This document shows positions 1-7,125 of a DNA stretch of 8,048 nucleotides, in pieces (positions within the stretch are counted from its first letter, which is position 1; every line of letters begins with the position of its first letter). The position numbers and the translations under genes are program-made. The DNA comes from Oscillospiraceae bacterium (GTDB taxonomy: Bacteria; Bacillota; Clostridia; Oscillospirales; Oscillospiraceae). Below the pieces are notes generated by a model. It searched no databases, was not told the origin of the DNA, and was given only the letters and a program-made list of their open reading frames with translations. The stretch is from assembly GCA_009776905.1 (NCBI GenBank), contig WRMX01000003.1:51587-59634 (forward strand), in the 5' to 3' direction.

Positions 1-1
1 T

Positions 2-2068
2 ATGAAATCGGATAAACCGGTAGTTGGTGAGCGAAATACATTGATCAATAAAAAATTGCGAGAATATTTCGACGGTAAAATAGTCCGTAAGGACTTGACA
101 AAGAAAATCCGCGAGGGCGCTAACGTTCCTGTGTATGTCCTTGAGTATCTTCTCGGCCAGTATTGTAACTCGGACGACGAGGAAATCATCAATCAGGGCA
201 TGAATAACGTGAAGCGAATCCTTTCAGAAAATTTTGTTCGCCCCGACGAAGCCCAAAAGATACTTTCAGCTCTGCGCGAGCGAGGTTCATACACGGTAAT
301 TGACAAATTGACTGTTCGTTTGAACATTAATGCTGACAGATATGAAGCAGAGTTTTCAAATCTTGGGATAAAAGGCATAGCAATTTCATCTGATTATGTT
401 TCACAGTATGATCGCTTGCTCTGCGGAGGTATTTGGTGCATAATTCAACTTGAGTGGGAATTCATTGAAGAAGACAAAAGGGCAAGCCCGATTCGTTTGC
501 GGAAACTTACACCGATTCAGATGCCGCACGTTGACATGGATGAGATCAAGAACGGACGAAAAGCCTTTACGACAGATGAGTGGATTACAGTATTGCTTCG
601 ATCTACAGGAATGGAACCCGACAAATTCACAGATCGAGAGAAATGGCTGCTGCTTGCTCGCATTGTCCCCCTTATTGAAAACAATTATAATTTATGTGAG
701 CTTGGTCCTCGCAGCACGGGAAAATCACATATTTATGAGCAAATATCTCCAAACAGCATTCTAGTTTCCGGCGGCCAGACCACTACAGCAAATCTGTTTT
801 ACAATATGTCAAACAGAACAATCGGGCTTGTCGGCCTTTGGGACTGCGTTGCTTTTGACGAAGTTGCCGGGTTAAGGAATCTAAAGGACAAAGACGTCGT
901 TGAGCTCATGAAGGGTTATATGGCATCCGGTTCTTTTTCAAGAGGAAAAGAGGAAAAATCAGCTACAGCTTCGATGGTGTTCGTAGGCAATATCAATCAA
1001 AGTGTGGATGTATTGTTGAAAACATCTCATTTATTTGAACCGTTCCCCACCGCTATGGCATATGATACAGCATTCCTTGACCGCATACACTGTTATATCC
1101 CCGGCTGGGAGATACCGAAATTTCGCCCCGATTTCTTTACAGATGATTATGGGTTTATCACAGACTTCTTGGCAGAGTTCCTTCGAGAGATGCGGAAAGA
1201 ACCTTTTGGGGATGTTCTGGATAGATTTTTCCGATTAGGTCCAAATCTCAATCAGCGTGATACCATAGCCGTGAGAAAAACGGTGTCCGGTTTTACGAAA
1301 TTGCTTTACCCAGATGGTGTTTTCACAAAGGATGAATTAGCTGACATAATAAGAATCGCACTGGAAATGCGCCGAAGAGTCAAGGAGCAGCAAAAGAAAA
1401 TCGGTGGCATGGAGTTCTTTGATGTGAATTTTTCATATATTGATGTTGAAACTTTTGACGAGAATTTTGTGTCCGCTCCCGAACAATCGAGCGGTAAGCT
1501 AATACCGGAAGGAATCGGTAACCCCGGACAACTATACACCATTTCGCATGGCAAGTCCGGTATGATTGGCGTTTATAGGTTAGAAGCCGAAATACTGCCA
1601 GGAAATGGTAAATTTGATAGGTCAGGTATCGGAAATGATCGCGAAGCGCGCGAAGCAACAAACACTGCCTACAGCTTTCTCAAGGCCAACGGGAACACTA
1701 TCAGCGGGAATATAAGCACCACCACGAAAGACTATATCATCAATTATCAGGATATGCAGGGCATCGGCATGACAAAACTACTTGCTCTGCCGACGCTCAT
1801 CGCAATATGTTCCATTGCATTAAACAAGCCTTTGCTTTCGAGTACAGCCATTTTGGGCGAAATCAGCATCGGGGGAACTCTTATTAAGGTTGATGAGCTT
1901 GCAAATGTGTTACAGGTCTGTCTTGACAGCGGGGCGAAAAAAGTACTATTACCGATAACATCGGCTGCTGAGTTGGGGCAAGTGCCGTCTGACCTAGTCG
2001 GTGCGTTCAGCCTGATATTCTATACTAGCGCACAAGAGGCAGTGTTTAAGGCATTAGGCGTTGATTAG
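2..2068 (+). CDS. brxL: BREX system Lon-protease-like AAA+ protein BrxL
   Basis: BrxL is a core protein of several BREX phage-defence types: a DNA-binding AAA+ ATPase with a C-terminal Lon-like domain, needed for blocking phage. The 688 residues match the family's usual size. The N-terminal block (about 15-155) carries the typical stretch KKIREGANVPVYVLEYLLG. The AAA+ core follows, with Walker A GPRSTGKS (235-242), Walker B ending in DE (286-287), sensor-1-like FVGN (327-330) and a probable arginine finger in FLDRIH (R361). The Lon-like fold covers about 510-688, with GEIS at 619-622 and KKVLLP at 646-651. By eye, the positions of the Lon catalytic serine and lysine are Gly and Ala, so peptidase activity is doubtful; I believe this is family-wide. 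The ATG lies one base from the window edge, so its ribosome binding site is not visible, but the N-terminus looks like that of relatives. It is probably the last core gene of an operon entering from the left. Confidence 0.95.
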   Translation: MKSDKPVVGERNTLINKKLREYFDGKIVRKDLTKKIREGANVPVYVLEYLLGQYCNSDDEEIINQGMNNVKRILSENFVRPDEAQKILSALRERGSYTVIDKLTVRLNINADRYEAEFSNLGIKGIAISSDYVSQYDRLLCGGIWCIIQLEWEFIEEDKRASPIRLRKLTPIQMPHVDMDEIKNGRKAFTTDEWITVLLRSTGMEPDKFTDREKWLLLARIVPLIENNYNLCELGPRSTGKSHIYEQISPNSILVSGGQTTTANLFYNMSNRTIGLVGLWDCVAFDEVAGLRNLKDKDVVELMKGYMASGSFSRGKEEKSATASMVFVGNINQSVDVLLKTSHLFEPFPTAMAYDTAFLDRIHCYIPGWEIPKFRPDFFTDDYGFITDFLAEFLREMRKEPFGDVLDRFFRLGPNLNQRDTIAVRKTVSGFTKLLYPDGVFTKDELADIIRIALEMRRRVKEQQKKIGGMEFFDVNFSYIDVETFDENFVSAPEQSSGKLIPEGIGNPGQLYTISHGKSGMIGVYRLEAEILPGNGKFDRSGIGNDREAREATNTAYSFLKANGNTISGNISTTTKDYIINYQDMQGIGMTKLLALPTLIAICSIALNKPLLSSTAILGEISIGGTLIKVDELANVLQVCLDSGAKKVLLPITSAAELGQVPSDLVGAFSLIFYTSAQEAVFKALGVD

Positions 2069-2083
2069 AAACTGTAATTATGA

Positions 2084-3991
2084 ATGATCACACAAGAGGT
2101 TATGAAGGTTATGAATTTGGATGCTACAAGTGATTTCCAACCAAAAGAACCGCTGCTTTTAGTGCGCAATGTTCGATATCCGTCTTACCAACTGTGGGCG
2201 ATTGCAGGCAGCCCAAAAAACAGAGAAGATGTCCTGAAAATCGTTGTTTTACGTACGATGCAGTGGTTGCATGAACGGTTTCGGGAAAACGAACTCCCGG
2301 AAGAGTTGGACTTTCCTCCGGCGGGGGATTATAAAACAGTTGATTCTACGCAATTTTCCAACGTTCACATCAAATACGGTTATCAACTTGAAATAATATG
2401 GCTTCCAGATGAAAAAATCTGGTCGCTTCAGTTGACAGAACCGGATCTCGGGCCCAATCCGGGACAAGATGAGCAAGACCGCCACCCTGTCGCCGGGCGG
2501 ATATTTGAGACGAACATCTCATATCAGATATCAGACAAGGGCGTACTTTGTGGTTTTCAGACCATGGTCACTGAGCCGGAAGGAACTCCGGAGCTTTGCG
2601 AAGTGTACCGCCTCGGTGTGATAAAGCATTTGAAACGTGATCCACTTGTGGGTTTGTCACAGATATGGCAGTTGGAGGAAACTCCGCATAGTATCCGGTC
2701 GCAAACTGAGGTAAAAGCATTTCAAAAGAAGCTTAAAGCGAAAGAGCGCACTCTGCCCGTTGTTATTGTCGCAGAATACACACAGCCAAGCAAAAAACAA
2801 TCGATTGTGAAAATGGACCTGAATAAACCTACACTCTTGCCGCCTGACATTACAAGCCTTAGCATTGACAATGCATGGAACAGACGGGCGGACATTGAGT
2901 CGCTGTTGCTAAAGAATAAAGATGCAGGTGATCGCAATATCGAAACCAGCAAGCCTGTTATCCCGCACGATTTGGAGGGCATATCCCATTATCGCATGGG
3001 TTATGCTCATTTTTTTGTTGTCGCAGCAGACATTCTGTCCGAATTTGACCGGGTCACTGGGTTATCGCTTTCAAACGGCGGTGTTTTGTTTTGCCCACCT
3101 TTCCAGATAGATAGCCAGATAAGTGTTTTTTCCCATGACGAAGTAATGGCCGGTGATTTTGCGCTAATGCTTGATACTATGGTGCAGGATTATTCAAGAG
3201 AGAAGCATTTTGATTTTTCATTTTGCTGCTTTGTTCCCCAAGCACAGATAATCCAAAGCGAGAAAACGCTCTCAAATATCAATTCTGTTGCAGAATTAAA
3301 GGCTTTCTATACTGCTGAATCAGCTCGTAGCGCCGAACTGCAAAGCAAGCAATTAGCAGAGATTGAAAGCGAGCGGCAGCAAGAGTTTCGCAAATTCGAA
3401 AGATTGCATGAGGAGGAGATAGCGCGGATAAAAGGTCTTGAAATGTCAATGCAGCGTTTATTGGAAAAACAGGACTACTATAAAACTGAGGCGGTAATGT
3501 ACGAAAATCGGTTGATGGCGCTGAGAAGCCGTCCGCAGAAGCCCTCAGACGTTTGTGATTGGGCAGAGCAAAGCTTCCCCGGCCGCGTCGTTATACTTGA
3601 ACGCGCCCGGAGGACGATGAAAGATATAAAGAACAATGATGTCGATATGCGGTTGCTCTGCGATTCACTCGAATACTTGGCAAATGAATACTGCGACGAG
3701 CTAAACGGGCAGATTGATGAATCGGAGCGAGACTTGCGCTGCTCCAAATATTATAACCGCCCGTTCGAAGTAATCCCCAATAGTGAAAGCGCGTTGATGT
3801 TTTATCCCGAAGATTATACTGTTCCATATGTAAAGAATGGAAAGAGAAACGATGTCAAACTCACCCTGCACCTTAGAGTTGGATCTGATTCGGAAAAGCA
3901 TGTGCGGATATATTTCTTCTATGACAAAGATGACCGAAGAATAGTGATTGGCTCGATGCCGAAGCATTTAAGGATTGCGTCGTATCAATAG
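2084..3991 (+). CDS. BREX-associated coiled-coil protein of unknown function
   Basis: I do not recognise this 635-residue protein. It starts 15 bases after brxL on the same strand and is almost certainly in the same transcript, so a role in or beside BREX is inferred from context. Residues 20-400 look like a mixed alpha/beta region with no nucleotide-binding or nuclease motif that I can see. Residues about 400-482 are rich in Glu, Lys, Arg, Gln and Leu and read as a coiled coil. A compact C-terminal domain (about 490-635) ends in a pattern of beta strands, LHLRVG, VRIYFFYD and IVIGSMPKHL; I have an impression of similar tails in other island proteins but cannot name the family. No signal peptide or clear membrane span is seen. 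The start is uncertain: the first ATG (2084) has no visible Shine-Dalgarno, while ATG 2111 (residue 10) follows AAGAGG at 11 bases. Confidence 0.85.
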   Translation: MITQEVMKVMNLDATSDFQPKEPLLLVRNVRYPSYQLWAIAGSPKNREDVLKIVVLRTMQWLHERFRENELPEELDFPPAGDYKTVDSTQFSNVHIKYGYQLEIIWLPDEKIWSLQLTEPDLGPNPGQDEQDRHPVAGRIFETNISYQISDKGVLCGFQTMVTEPEGTPELCEVYRLGVIKHLKRDPLVGLSQIWQLEETPHSIRSQTEVKAFQKKLKAKERTLPVVIVAEYTQPSKKQSIVKMDLNKPTLLPPDITSLSIDNAWNRRADIESLLLKNKDAGDRNIETSKPVIPHDLEGISHYRMGYAHFFVVAADILSEFDRVTGLSLSNGGVLFCPPFQIDSQISVFSHDEVMAGDFALMLDTMVQDYSREKHFDFSFCCFVPQAQIIQSEKTLSNINSVAELKAFYTAESARSAELQSKQLAEIESERQQEFRKFERLHEEEIARIKGLEMSMQRLLEKQDYYKTEAVMYENRLMALRSRPQKPSDVCDWAEQSFPGRVVILERARRTMKDIKNNDVDMRLLCDSLEYLANEYCDELNGQIDESERDLRCSKYYNRPFEVIPNSESALMFYPEDYTVPYVKNGKRNDVKLTLHLRVGSDSEKHVRIYFFYDKDDRRIVIGSMPKHLRIASYQ

Positions 3992-4015
3992 CAGGTATGG
4001 ATTCAAAAACAGTTT

Positions 4016-4020
4016 GGAGG
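4016..4020 (+). promoter_or_regulatory. Strong ribosome binding site of the 29-residue ORF
   Basis: GGAGG stands 8 bases before the ATG at 4029. It is the best Shine-Dalgarno on the plus strand around this junction and the main reason for calling the short ORF. Confidence 0.55.
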
Positions 4021-4028
4021 TTATCACG

Positions 4029-4118
4029 ATGTTTAACGACATGCCGGATACATTCGATCCTTTTGACCCATTAGCATATAATGCGTTTGAGGAAGTCACA
4101 AAGGGCACTGATACATAG
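4029..4118 (+). CDS. Possible 29-residue acidic microprotein
   Basis: A short reading frame begins 37 bases after the coiled-coil gene on the same strand. It reads MFNDMPDTFDPFDPLAYNAF and then nine more residues to a TAG stop. It is acidic and contains a doubled FDPFDP motif, with no membrane span. GGAGG 8 bases upstream supports real translation, and its position suggests that it is the last gene of the BREX-side transcript. It ends 16 bases from the stop codon of the converging 139-residue gene. A remnant of a longer lost gene, or a chance ORF behind a chance Shine-Dalgarno, remains possible. No function can be assigned. Confidence 0.45.
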   Translation: MFNDMPDTFDPFDPLAYNAFEEVTKGTDT

Positions 4119-4134
4119 CTGATAGAAACATGCG

Positions 4135-4554
4135 TTATGTGCCCTGAGTTTGCTCAGTTATGAAGACATCGTTAATGGTCAAACAGATAGCCATTTTTTC
4201 ATCCATTCTCGCCATCTGTGAAATACCGTCTATGTTGCGAATTATGCACTGATATATCGCAAATGTCTCTTGTGTCGAGGCTCCAACCCCATCAGTAACA
4301 ATGTGGATATTTATGTCTTTTTTTGTCAGTGGATCTTGTTCGACGCTGATAGTGTATTCGTAACCATTATTTAATAACGCATCCACCTGGCTAAGAACGA
4401 ATTTCAACAACCGAAATTTTTTTACATCCGGAATTAAGACTTTTGGCATACGTTCTTGAAATATCTCGCGTAAATGATCTCCTACCTCTTGCCGCGCTTT
4501 CAATTCCTCTTCTTCATCTAGTTCATTGAATTCAAAATCATCGAGGTTTTCCAA
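4135..4554 (-). CDS. Acidic 139-residue protein of unknown function, partner of the AAA+ gene
   Basis: I do not recognise the family. The protein opens with a very acidic tail (10 Asp/Glu in the first 17 residues, including DEEEE at 13-17). A helix-rich stretch (about 18-62) follows, then a short alternating alpha/beta region with YTISVEQDP and INIHIVTDG. There is no membrane span or catalytic motif that I can identify. The start is TTG: GGGAG lies 8 bases upstream, and the next Met is residue 36. The same frame runs upstream through a TAA directly before the TTG. The gene follows the AAA+ gene on the same strand at 116 bases and is probably co-transcribed. By analogy with other AAA+ operons it could be a substrate, adaptor or inhibitor of that ATPase; this is inference only. 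It converges with the BREX-side genes. Confidence 0.8.
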   Translation of the reverse strand: MENLDDFEFNELDEEEELKARQEVGDHLREIFQERMPKVLIPDVKKFRLLKFVLSQVDALLNNGYEYTISVEQDPLTKKDINIHIVTDGVGASTQETFAIYQCIIRNIDGISQMARMDEKMAICLTINDVFITEQTQGT

Positions 4555-4668
4555 TTAATTTTCTCCCATATAGATTATATTGAGTTTCGGCAGTACAAGA
4601 GTCTCTAGATATGATTGTGGTATCGTCAGTAAATTGACGGCAAAAATGGCGAGCGCAAAACTTTGCAT
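4555..4668 (-). CDS. Possible 37-residue ORF between the AAA+ gene and the 139-residue gene
   Basis: On the minus strand an ATG lies 2 bases after the AAA+ stop codon and opens a 37-codon frame. It begins MQSFALAIFAVNLLTIPQSY and ends MGEN followed by TAA. That TAA touches the TTG start of the next gene, so the two frames tile the gap with no spare base. Residues 4-16 are hydrophobic but too short for a firm membrane span. No Shine-Dalgarno is seen before the ATG, so coupling to AAA+ translation would be needed. It is in the same frame as the 139-residue gene, so it may instead be the N-terminus of a longer protein broken by a stop, or pure chance over only 116 bases. Confidence 0.25.
   Translation of the reverse strand: MQSFALAIFAVNLLTIPQSYLETLVLPKLNIIYMGEN
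4563..4567 (-). promoter_or_regulatory. Ribosome binding site that decides the TTG start of the 139-residue gene
   Basis: On the minus strand GGGAG stands 8 bases before TTG (4554-4552). No in-frame ATG lies between the upstream TAA and residue 36, so this site is the reason for accepting the rare start codon. Confidence 0.55.
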
Positions 4669-4670
4669 AA

Positions 4671-6587
4671 TTACGCTGAAAGCCGAAATCCTATAGCCAT
4701 TCGCTCATTACCAAATAGATTCGCTATATCTGTCTCCGCAAATGCTTCTTGTACGTCCGACTTTGTGATAGTGTCATCTGTGGCCCTGAATGCTTGCTTT
4801 ATACGCACTCGCTCAAATATCTTTCGTACAAGCCTCCCATTTGAGAAGTTGTGGGATTTAGCGCCTACTATCCGCGTTATTCCATCTTCAAGGGCTGCTC
4901 TGGCAGGTCTTGATAGCTTATATGCATTTTCCTTGCAGAATTTCTCAAATATCTGCATCAACTCTGATATGTTATAATCTGGGAAGTTGATGTGAAATTG
5001 AATCCTGTCACGCAACCCCGGATTCACATCCAGCATTGCGTTCATGTCCTCTGTATATCCGGCAAGGATACAAACAAATTCGTCACGCTTGTCCTCCATG
5101 ATTTTGACAAGGGTGGCGATAGCTTCTTTACCATAGGCATCGTCGTGGCGCTCAATCAGCGAGTAAGCTTCGTCTATGAAAAGCACGCCGCCCAACGCGC
5201 TTTTGATTACGAGCGCGGTCTTTTGGGCTGTGTGCCCGAGATACTTTCCGACCAAACCTCCTCGTTGAGTTTCTACAAGCAAGTCTTTTTTTGTCAGTCC
5301 AACCTCTGCGAAGAGTTTTGCGATAATTCTTGCAACTGTGGTCTTACCAGTACCCGGGTTCCCGAGGAATGCCATGTGAAGGCAAGGCACAGCATTTTTG
5401 CCTCGTTTTTCGAGAAGTGCCACGATCTCCTTGATGGTCTTCTTTACGCCATTCAGTCCAATCAGGCTTTCTAACTCATCAAAAGCTGATGTCTTCTGCG
5501 CGTTGACCTCTTTAATTGTCAGATCAGACATTGTGAAGATAAAGCTCTTTTCTTTCGCAATCAGTTTTTGCTGTACTACTTTCCGCACTGCTATTTCAAT
5601 ATCGTCCATAGATGTAGCGCTGATTAGTCGGTTGTCGGCAAAACCTTCTTCATCAACTGTAAACCCATATTCTCCAGCAATCGAGCAAATAGACCTTATC
5701 TTGTCGAATACATTTAGTTCACCAATGGTCACAACAAGTGGAAACGCTACTGAAAACAGGTCATGTTTTACCATCTTGTAATATTCATCCTGTTTCATAG
5801 GTGCAATATAGATATTATTGCTGTCTTTTATCTTGGTAAGCAGGTCTGTTCTAAGTGAAGCTGCAGAAAACGATTCTTCGCCGAATATTGCATTCAATAA
5901 CTGCTCATGTGCAGAAAGCGGAAAATAATCATCATTGTCGTCTAATTCCCATTCGTCCTCAATAACATAGACGCATTGTGTCTCTCTATTTGTGTGCCGC
6001 AAATCGCTCATATTGCCATGTATCATTATGTGTTCAATCAGCAACCCTTTTGCTGCCATGATTCCGTACAATAGTTCAATGTATGGTTCCAGATTCACGT
6101 CATGATCATTGATTATGACAACATTATGCATGGAGTTCACAGCGATATCAGCAGTCCGGTCAATGTAATCCGTATATTCCACTAAGAATTTTGTAAACTC
6201 CTTTGCGCTGACAGCAGCCCCTGCTGTTTCAAGCAGTTGACTGCTGTTTTTTGTTGTGAATAGGTATTTCTTTTTGCCACAACAATTGACATCATCTACC
6301 ATCAACTTTCTTGCCACAAGAATTTTACTGAGCGTTTTTTGATCAATGCTTTCAATACTGATTTCTTCGGCCTCGACATCTTTTCTAAAAATGCTTTTTA
6401 GCTTTTCCTGAGTTTTTTCTGAAATCTCATCTTCACAAACCAGAATAAAGCGCATTTCCGTTTCATCACCGCTGTCATATAACAAATATCTGCTGTTATC
6501 GTTGAATGACTCTAATCTGAAAACCAATACTTCATGTGTGGTTGATGCTTCGCCATCAGATGGCACCTTTATCAGAAAATGAACCAT
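4671..6587 (-). CDS. CbbX/SpoVK-type AAA+ ATPase with a degenerate second AAA+ domain
   Basis: This is a 638-residue ATPase. The C-terminal module (about 370-600) is a clear CbbX/SpoVK/EccA-type AAA+ domain, with Walker A GNPGTGKTT (409-417), pore-loop region GGLVGKYLGHTA (443-454), Walker B LFIDEAYSL (469-477), sensor 1 LAGYTEDM (508-515), arginine-finger segment NPGLRDR (522-528) and sensor 2 NGRLVRK (583-589). Such ATPases form hexamers that remodel or thread protein partners. Residues about 150-340 look like a second copy without Walker A: HNVVIINDHD where the P-loop should be, VYVIEDEWEL at Walker B, and IYIAPMKQDE at sensor 1. Residues 1-150 match nothing I know. No membrane span is seen, so it is probably cytosolic. 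The start at 6587 is chosen because AAGGAG lies 5 bases upstream; a GTG at 6653 would add 22 residues but has only weak signals. The substrate is unknown; the downstream acidic protein is a candidate partner. Confidence 0.9.
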   Translation of the reverse strand: MVHFLIKVPSDGEASTTHEVLVFRLESFNDNSRYLLYDSGDETEMRFILVCEDEISEKTQEKLKSIFRKDVEAEEISIESIDQKTLSKILVARKLMVDDVNCCGKKKYLFTTKNSSQLLETAGAAVSAKEFTKFLVEYTDYIDRTADIAVNSMHNVVIINDHDVNLEPYIELLYGIMAAKGLLIEHIMIHGNMSDLRHTNRETQCVYVIEDEWELDDNDDYFPLSAHEQLLNAIFGEESFSAASLRTDLLTKIKDSNNIYIAPMKQDEYYKMVKHDLFSVAFPLVVTIGELNVFDKIRSICSIAGEYGFTVDEEGFADNRLISATSMDDIEIAVRKVVQQKLIAKEKSFIFTMSDLTIKEVNAQKTSAFDELESLIGLNGVKKTIKEIVALLEKRGKNAVPCLHMAFLGNPGTGKTTVARIIAKLFAEVGLTKKDLLVETQRGGLVGKYLGHTAQKTALVIKSALGGVLFIDEAYSLIERHDDAYGKEAIATLVKIMEDKRDEFVCILAGYTEDMNAMLDVNPGLRDRIQFHINFPDYNISELMQIFEKFCKENAYKLSRPARAALEDGITRIVGAKSHNFSNGRLVRKIFERVRIKQAFRATDDTITKSDVQEAFAETDIANLFGNERMAIGFRLSA

Positions 6588-6592
6588 GCAGT

Positions 6593-6598
6593 CTCCTT
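6593..6598 (-). promoter_or_regulatory. Ribosome binding site that decides the AAA+ gene start
   Basis: On the minus strand AAGGAG lies 5 bases before ATG 6587-6585. It outranks the weak signals before the in-frame GTG at 6653 and ATG at 6638, and it favours the 638-residue form. Confidence 0.65.
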
Positions 6599-6805
6599 TT
6601 TCTTTATCAAGTGCATAGAATAAGCACCCATCATTCATGCTAACAAAGCTCACAGATAATGATCCATAGCATTATTGTGATTTTGTTCCGCTTGTGGTGT
6701 CTCTGTTTATCTCAAATTTTCAAGGTGCACAGGAATACGAGTGAACATCGGGAAGGCGGCAAAAAGAGCCGTTTATGCAAAACCGCAAGCGTTTAACGAG
6801 CAGAA

Positions 6806-6811
6806 ATTATA
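6806..6811 (-). promoter_or_regulatory. Probable -10 box of the AAA+ operon promoter
   Basis: The minus strand reads a perfect TATAAT here. No good -35 box is found 16-18 bases upstream, so the promoter may need an activator. A second weaker -10-like hexamer, TATACT, lies at 6831-6826. The next gene on this strand is the AAA+ ATPase. Confidence 0.4.
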
Positions 6812-6846
6812 GCCCCTCTATATATAGTATATCATATTGAAGGGGC
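6812..6846. promoter_or_regulatory. Inverted repeat over the AAA+ promoter, possible operator
   Basis: GCCCCT (6812-6817) and AGGGGC (6841-6846) are perfect inverted 6-mers separated by 23 bases of almost pure AT. One arm directly abuts the -10 box and the other lies near -40. Arms on either side of the spacer region are typical of a dimeric repressor or activator site, but no regulator gene is visible in the window. Confidence 0.35.
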
Positions 6847-7025
6847 ATTAATGCATTTTCGTATTAATTTTTTCGTTTTCAACATTTCATTCATCGTATA
6901 AACATCATGCAAACCTTAGAGGACTTCTACCAAAATTTGGAAATCGAGTTTGACTGACGCTACACCAGCACGACCAATAAAATGCTATTGAGAGTAATAT
7001 ATGCGGGTTTATAACCTATCGCCTC

Positions 7026-7125
7026 CATAGCAACGTCGCTCCCCACGCGGGGAGCGACGCTGGAGGTGCTTGCGGAATGCATCAATGACACAATTTCAAC
7101 CCACGCTCCCCTCGCGGGGAGCGAC
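7026..7125 (-). CRISPR. Left CRISPR fragment: one intact repeat, one spacer, one decayed terminal repeat (type I-C-like)
   Basis: The intact 33-base repeat is 7093-7125. On the minus strand it begins GTCGCTCCCC and ends GTTGAAAT, the form of type I-C repeats. A 34-base spacer (7059-7092) separates it from a second copy at 7026-7058. That copy matches the intact repeat of the right fragment (8012-8044) over its last 22 plus-strand bases, but eight of its first 11 differ, so its 3' half is decayed in crRNA direction. Terminal decay of this kind normally marks the leader-distal end, so the array would be transcribed right to left. No further repeat is found at the next expected position (7160), so this is either a two-repeat remnant or the tail of an array cut by what now lies at 7126-7944. 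Confidence 0.85.

Larger units (their letters stand above)
6588..7025 (-). other. Intergenic region and long 5' leader of the AAA+ operon
   Basis: No convincing gene lies in these 438 bases. From left to right they hold the AAA+ ribosome binding site and a small AT-rich inverted repeat, ATAATG/CATTAT (6656-6661 and 6670-6675), just upstream of the alternative GTG. Next come a weak CGGC/GCCG hairpin near 6757-6771 and the promoter-like segment at 6806-6846. An AT-rich stretch with repeated TTTTCG follows (about 6853-6880). A 16-codon plus-strand frame at 6907-6957 has no ribosome binding site. If transcription starts near 6800, the leader would be about 210 bases, long enough for regulation, but I see no riboswitch that I recognise. 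Confidence 0.5.

Noticed and set aside
4102..4145. AGGGCAC/GTGCCCT inverted repeat between the converging operons as a two-way terminator
   Set aside because: The stem is only 7 bases, the loop is 30 bases and no T tract follows on either strand.
4624..4639. CGTCA/TGACG hairpin downstream of the AAA+ gene
   Set aside because: A five-base stem with no T run is too weak for a terminator and is expected by chance.
4992..5781. Plus-strand ORFs of 160 and 127 codons opposite the AAA+ gene
   Set aside because: They lie wholly inside a clear AAA+ coding region, have a Ser/Cys/Phe-rich composition typical of antisense frames, and show no domain motifs.
6588..6653. Longer AAA+ start at GTG 6653 (22 extra residues)
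   Set aside because: Only weak Shine-Dalgarno signals precede it, while ATG 6587 has AAGGAG at 5 bases. It is not excluded.
6907..6957. Plus-strand frame of 16 codons (MQTLEDFYQNLEIEFD)
   Set aside because: It has no ribosome binding site and is very short; it could be a gene relic, but nothing supports translation.
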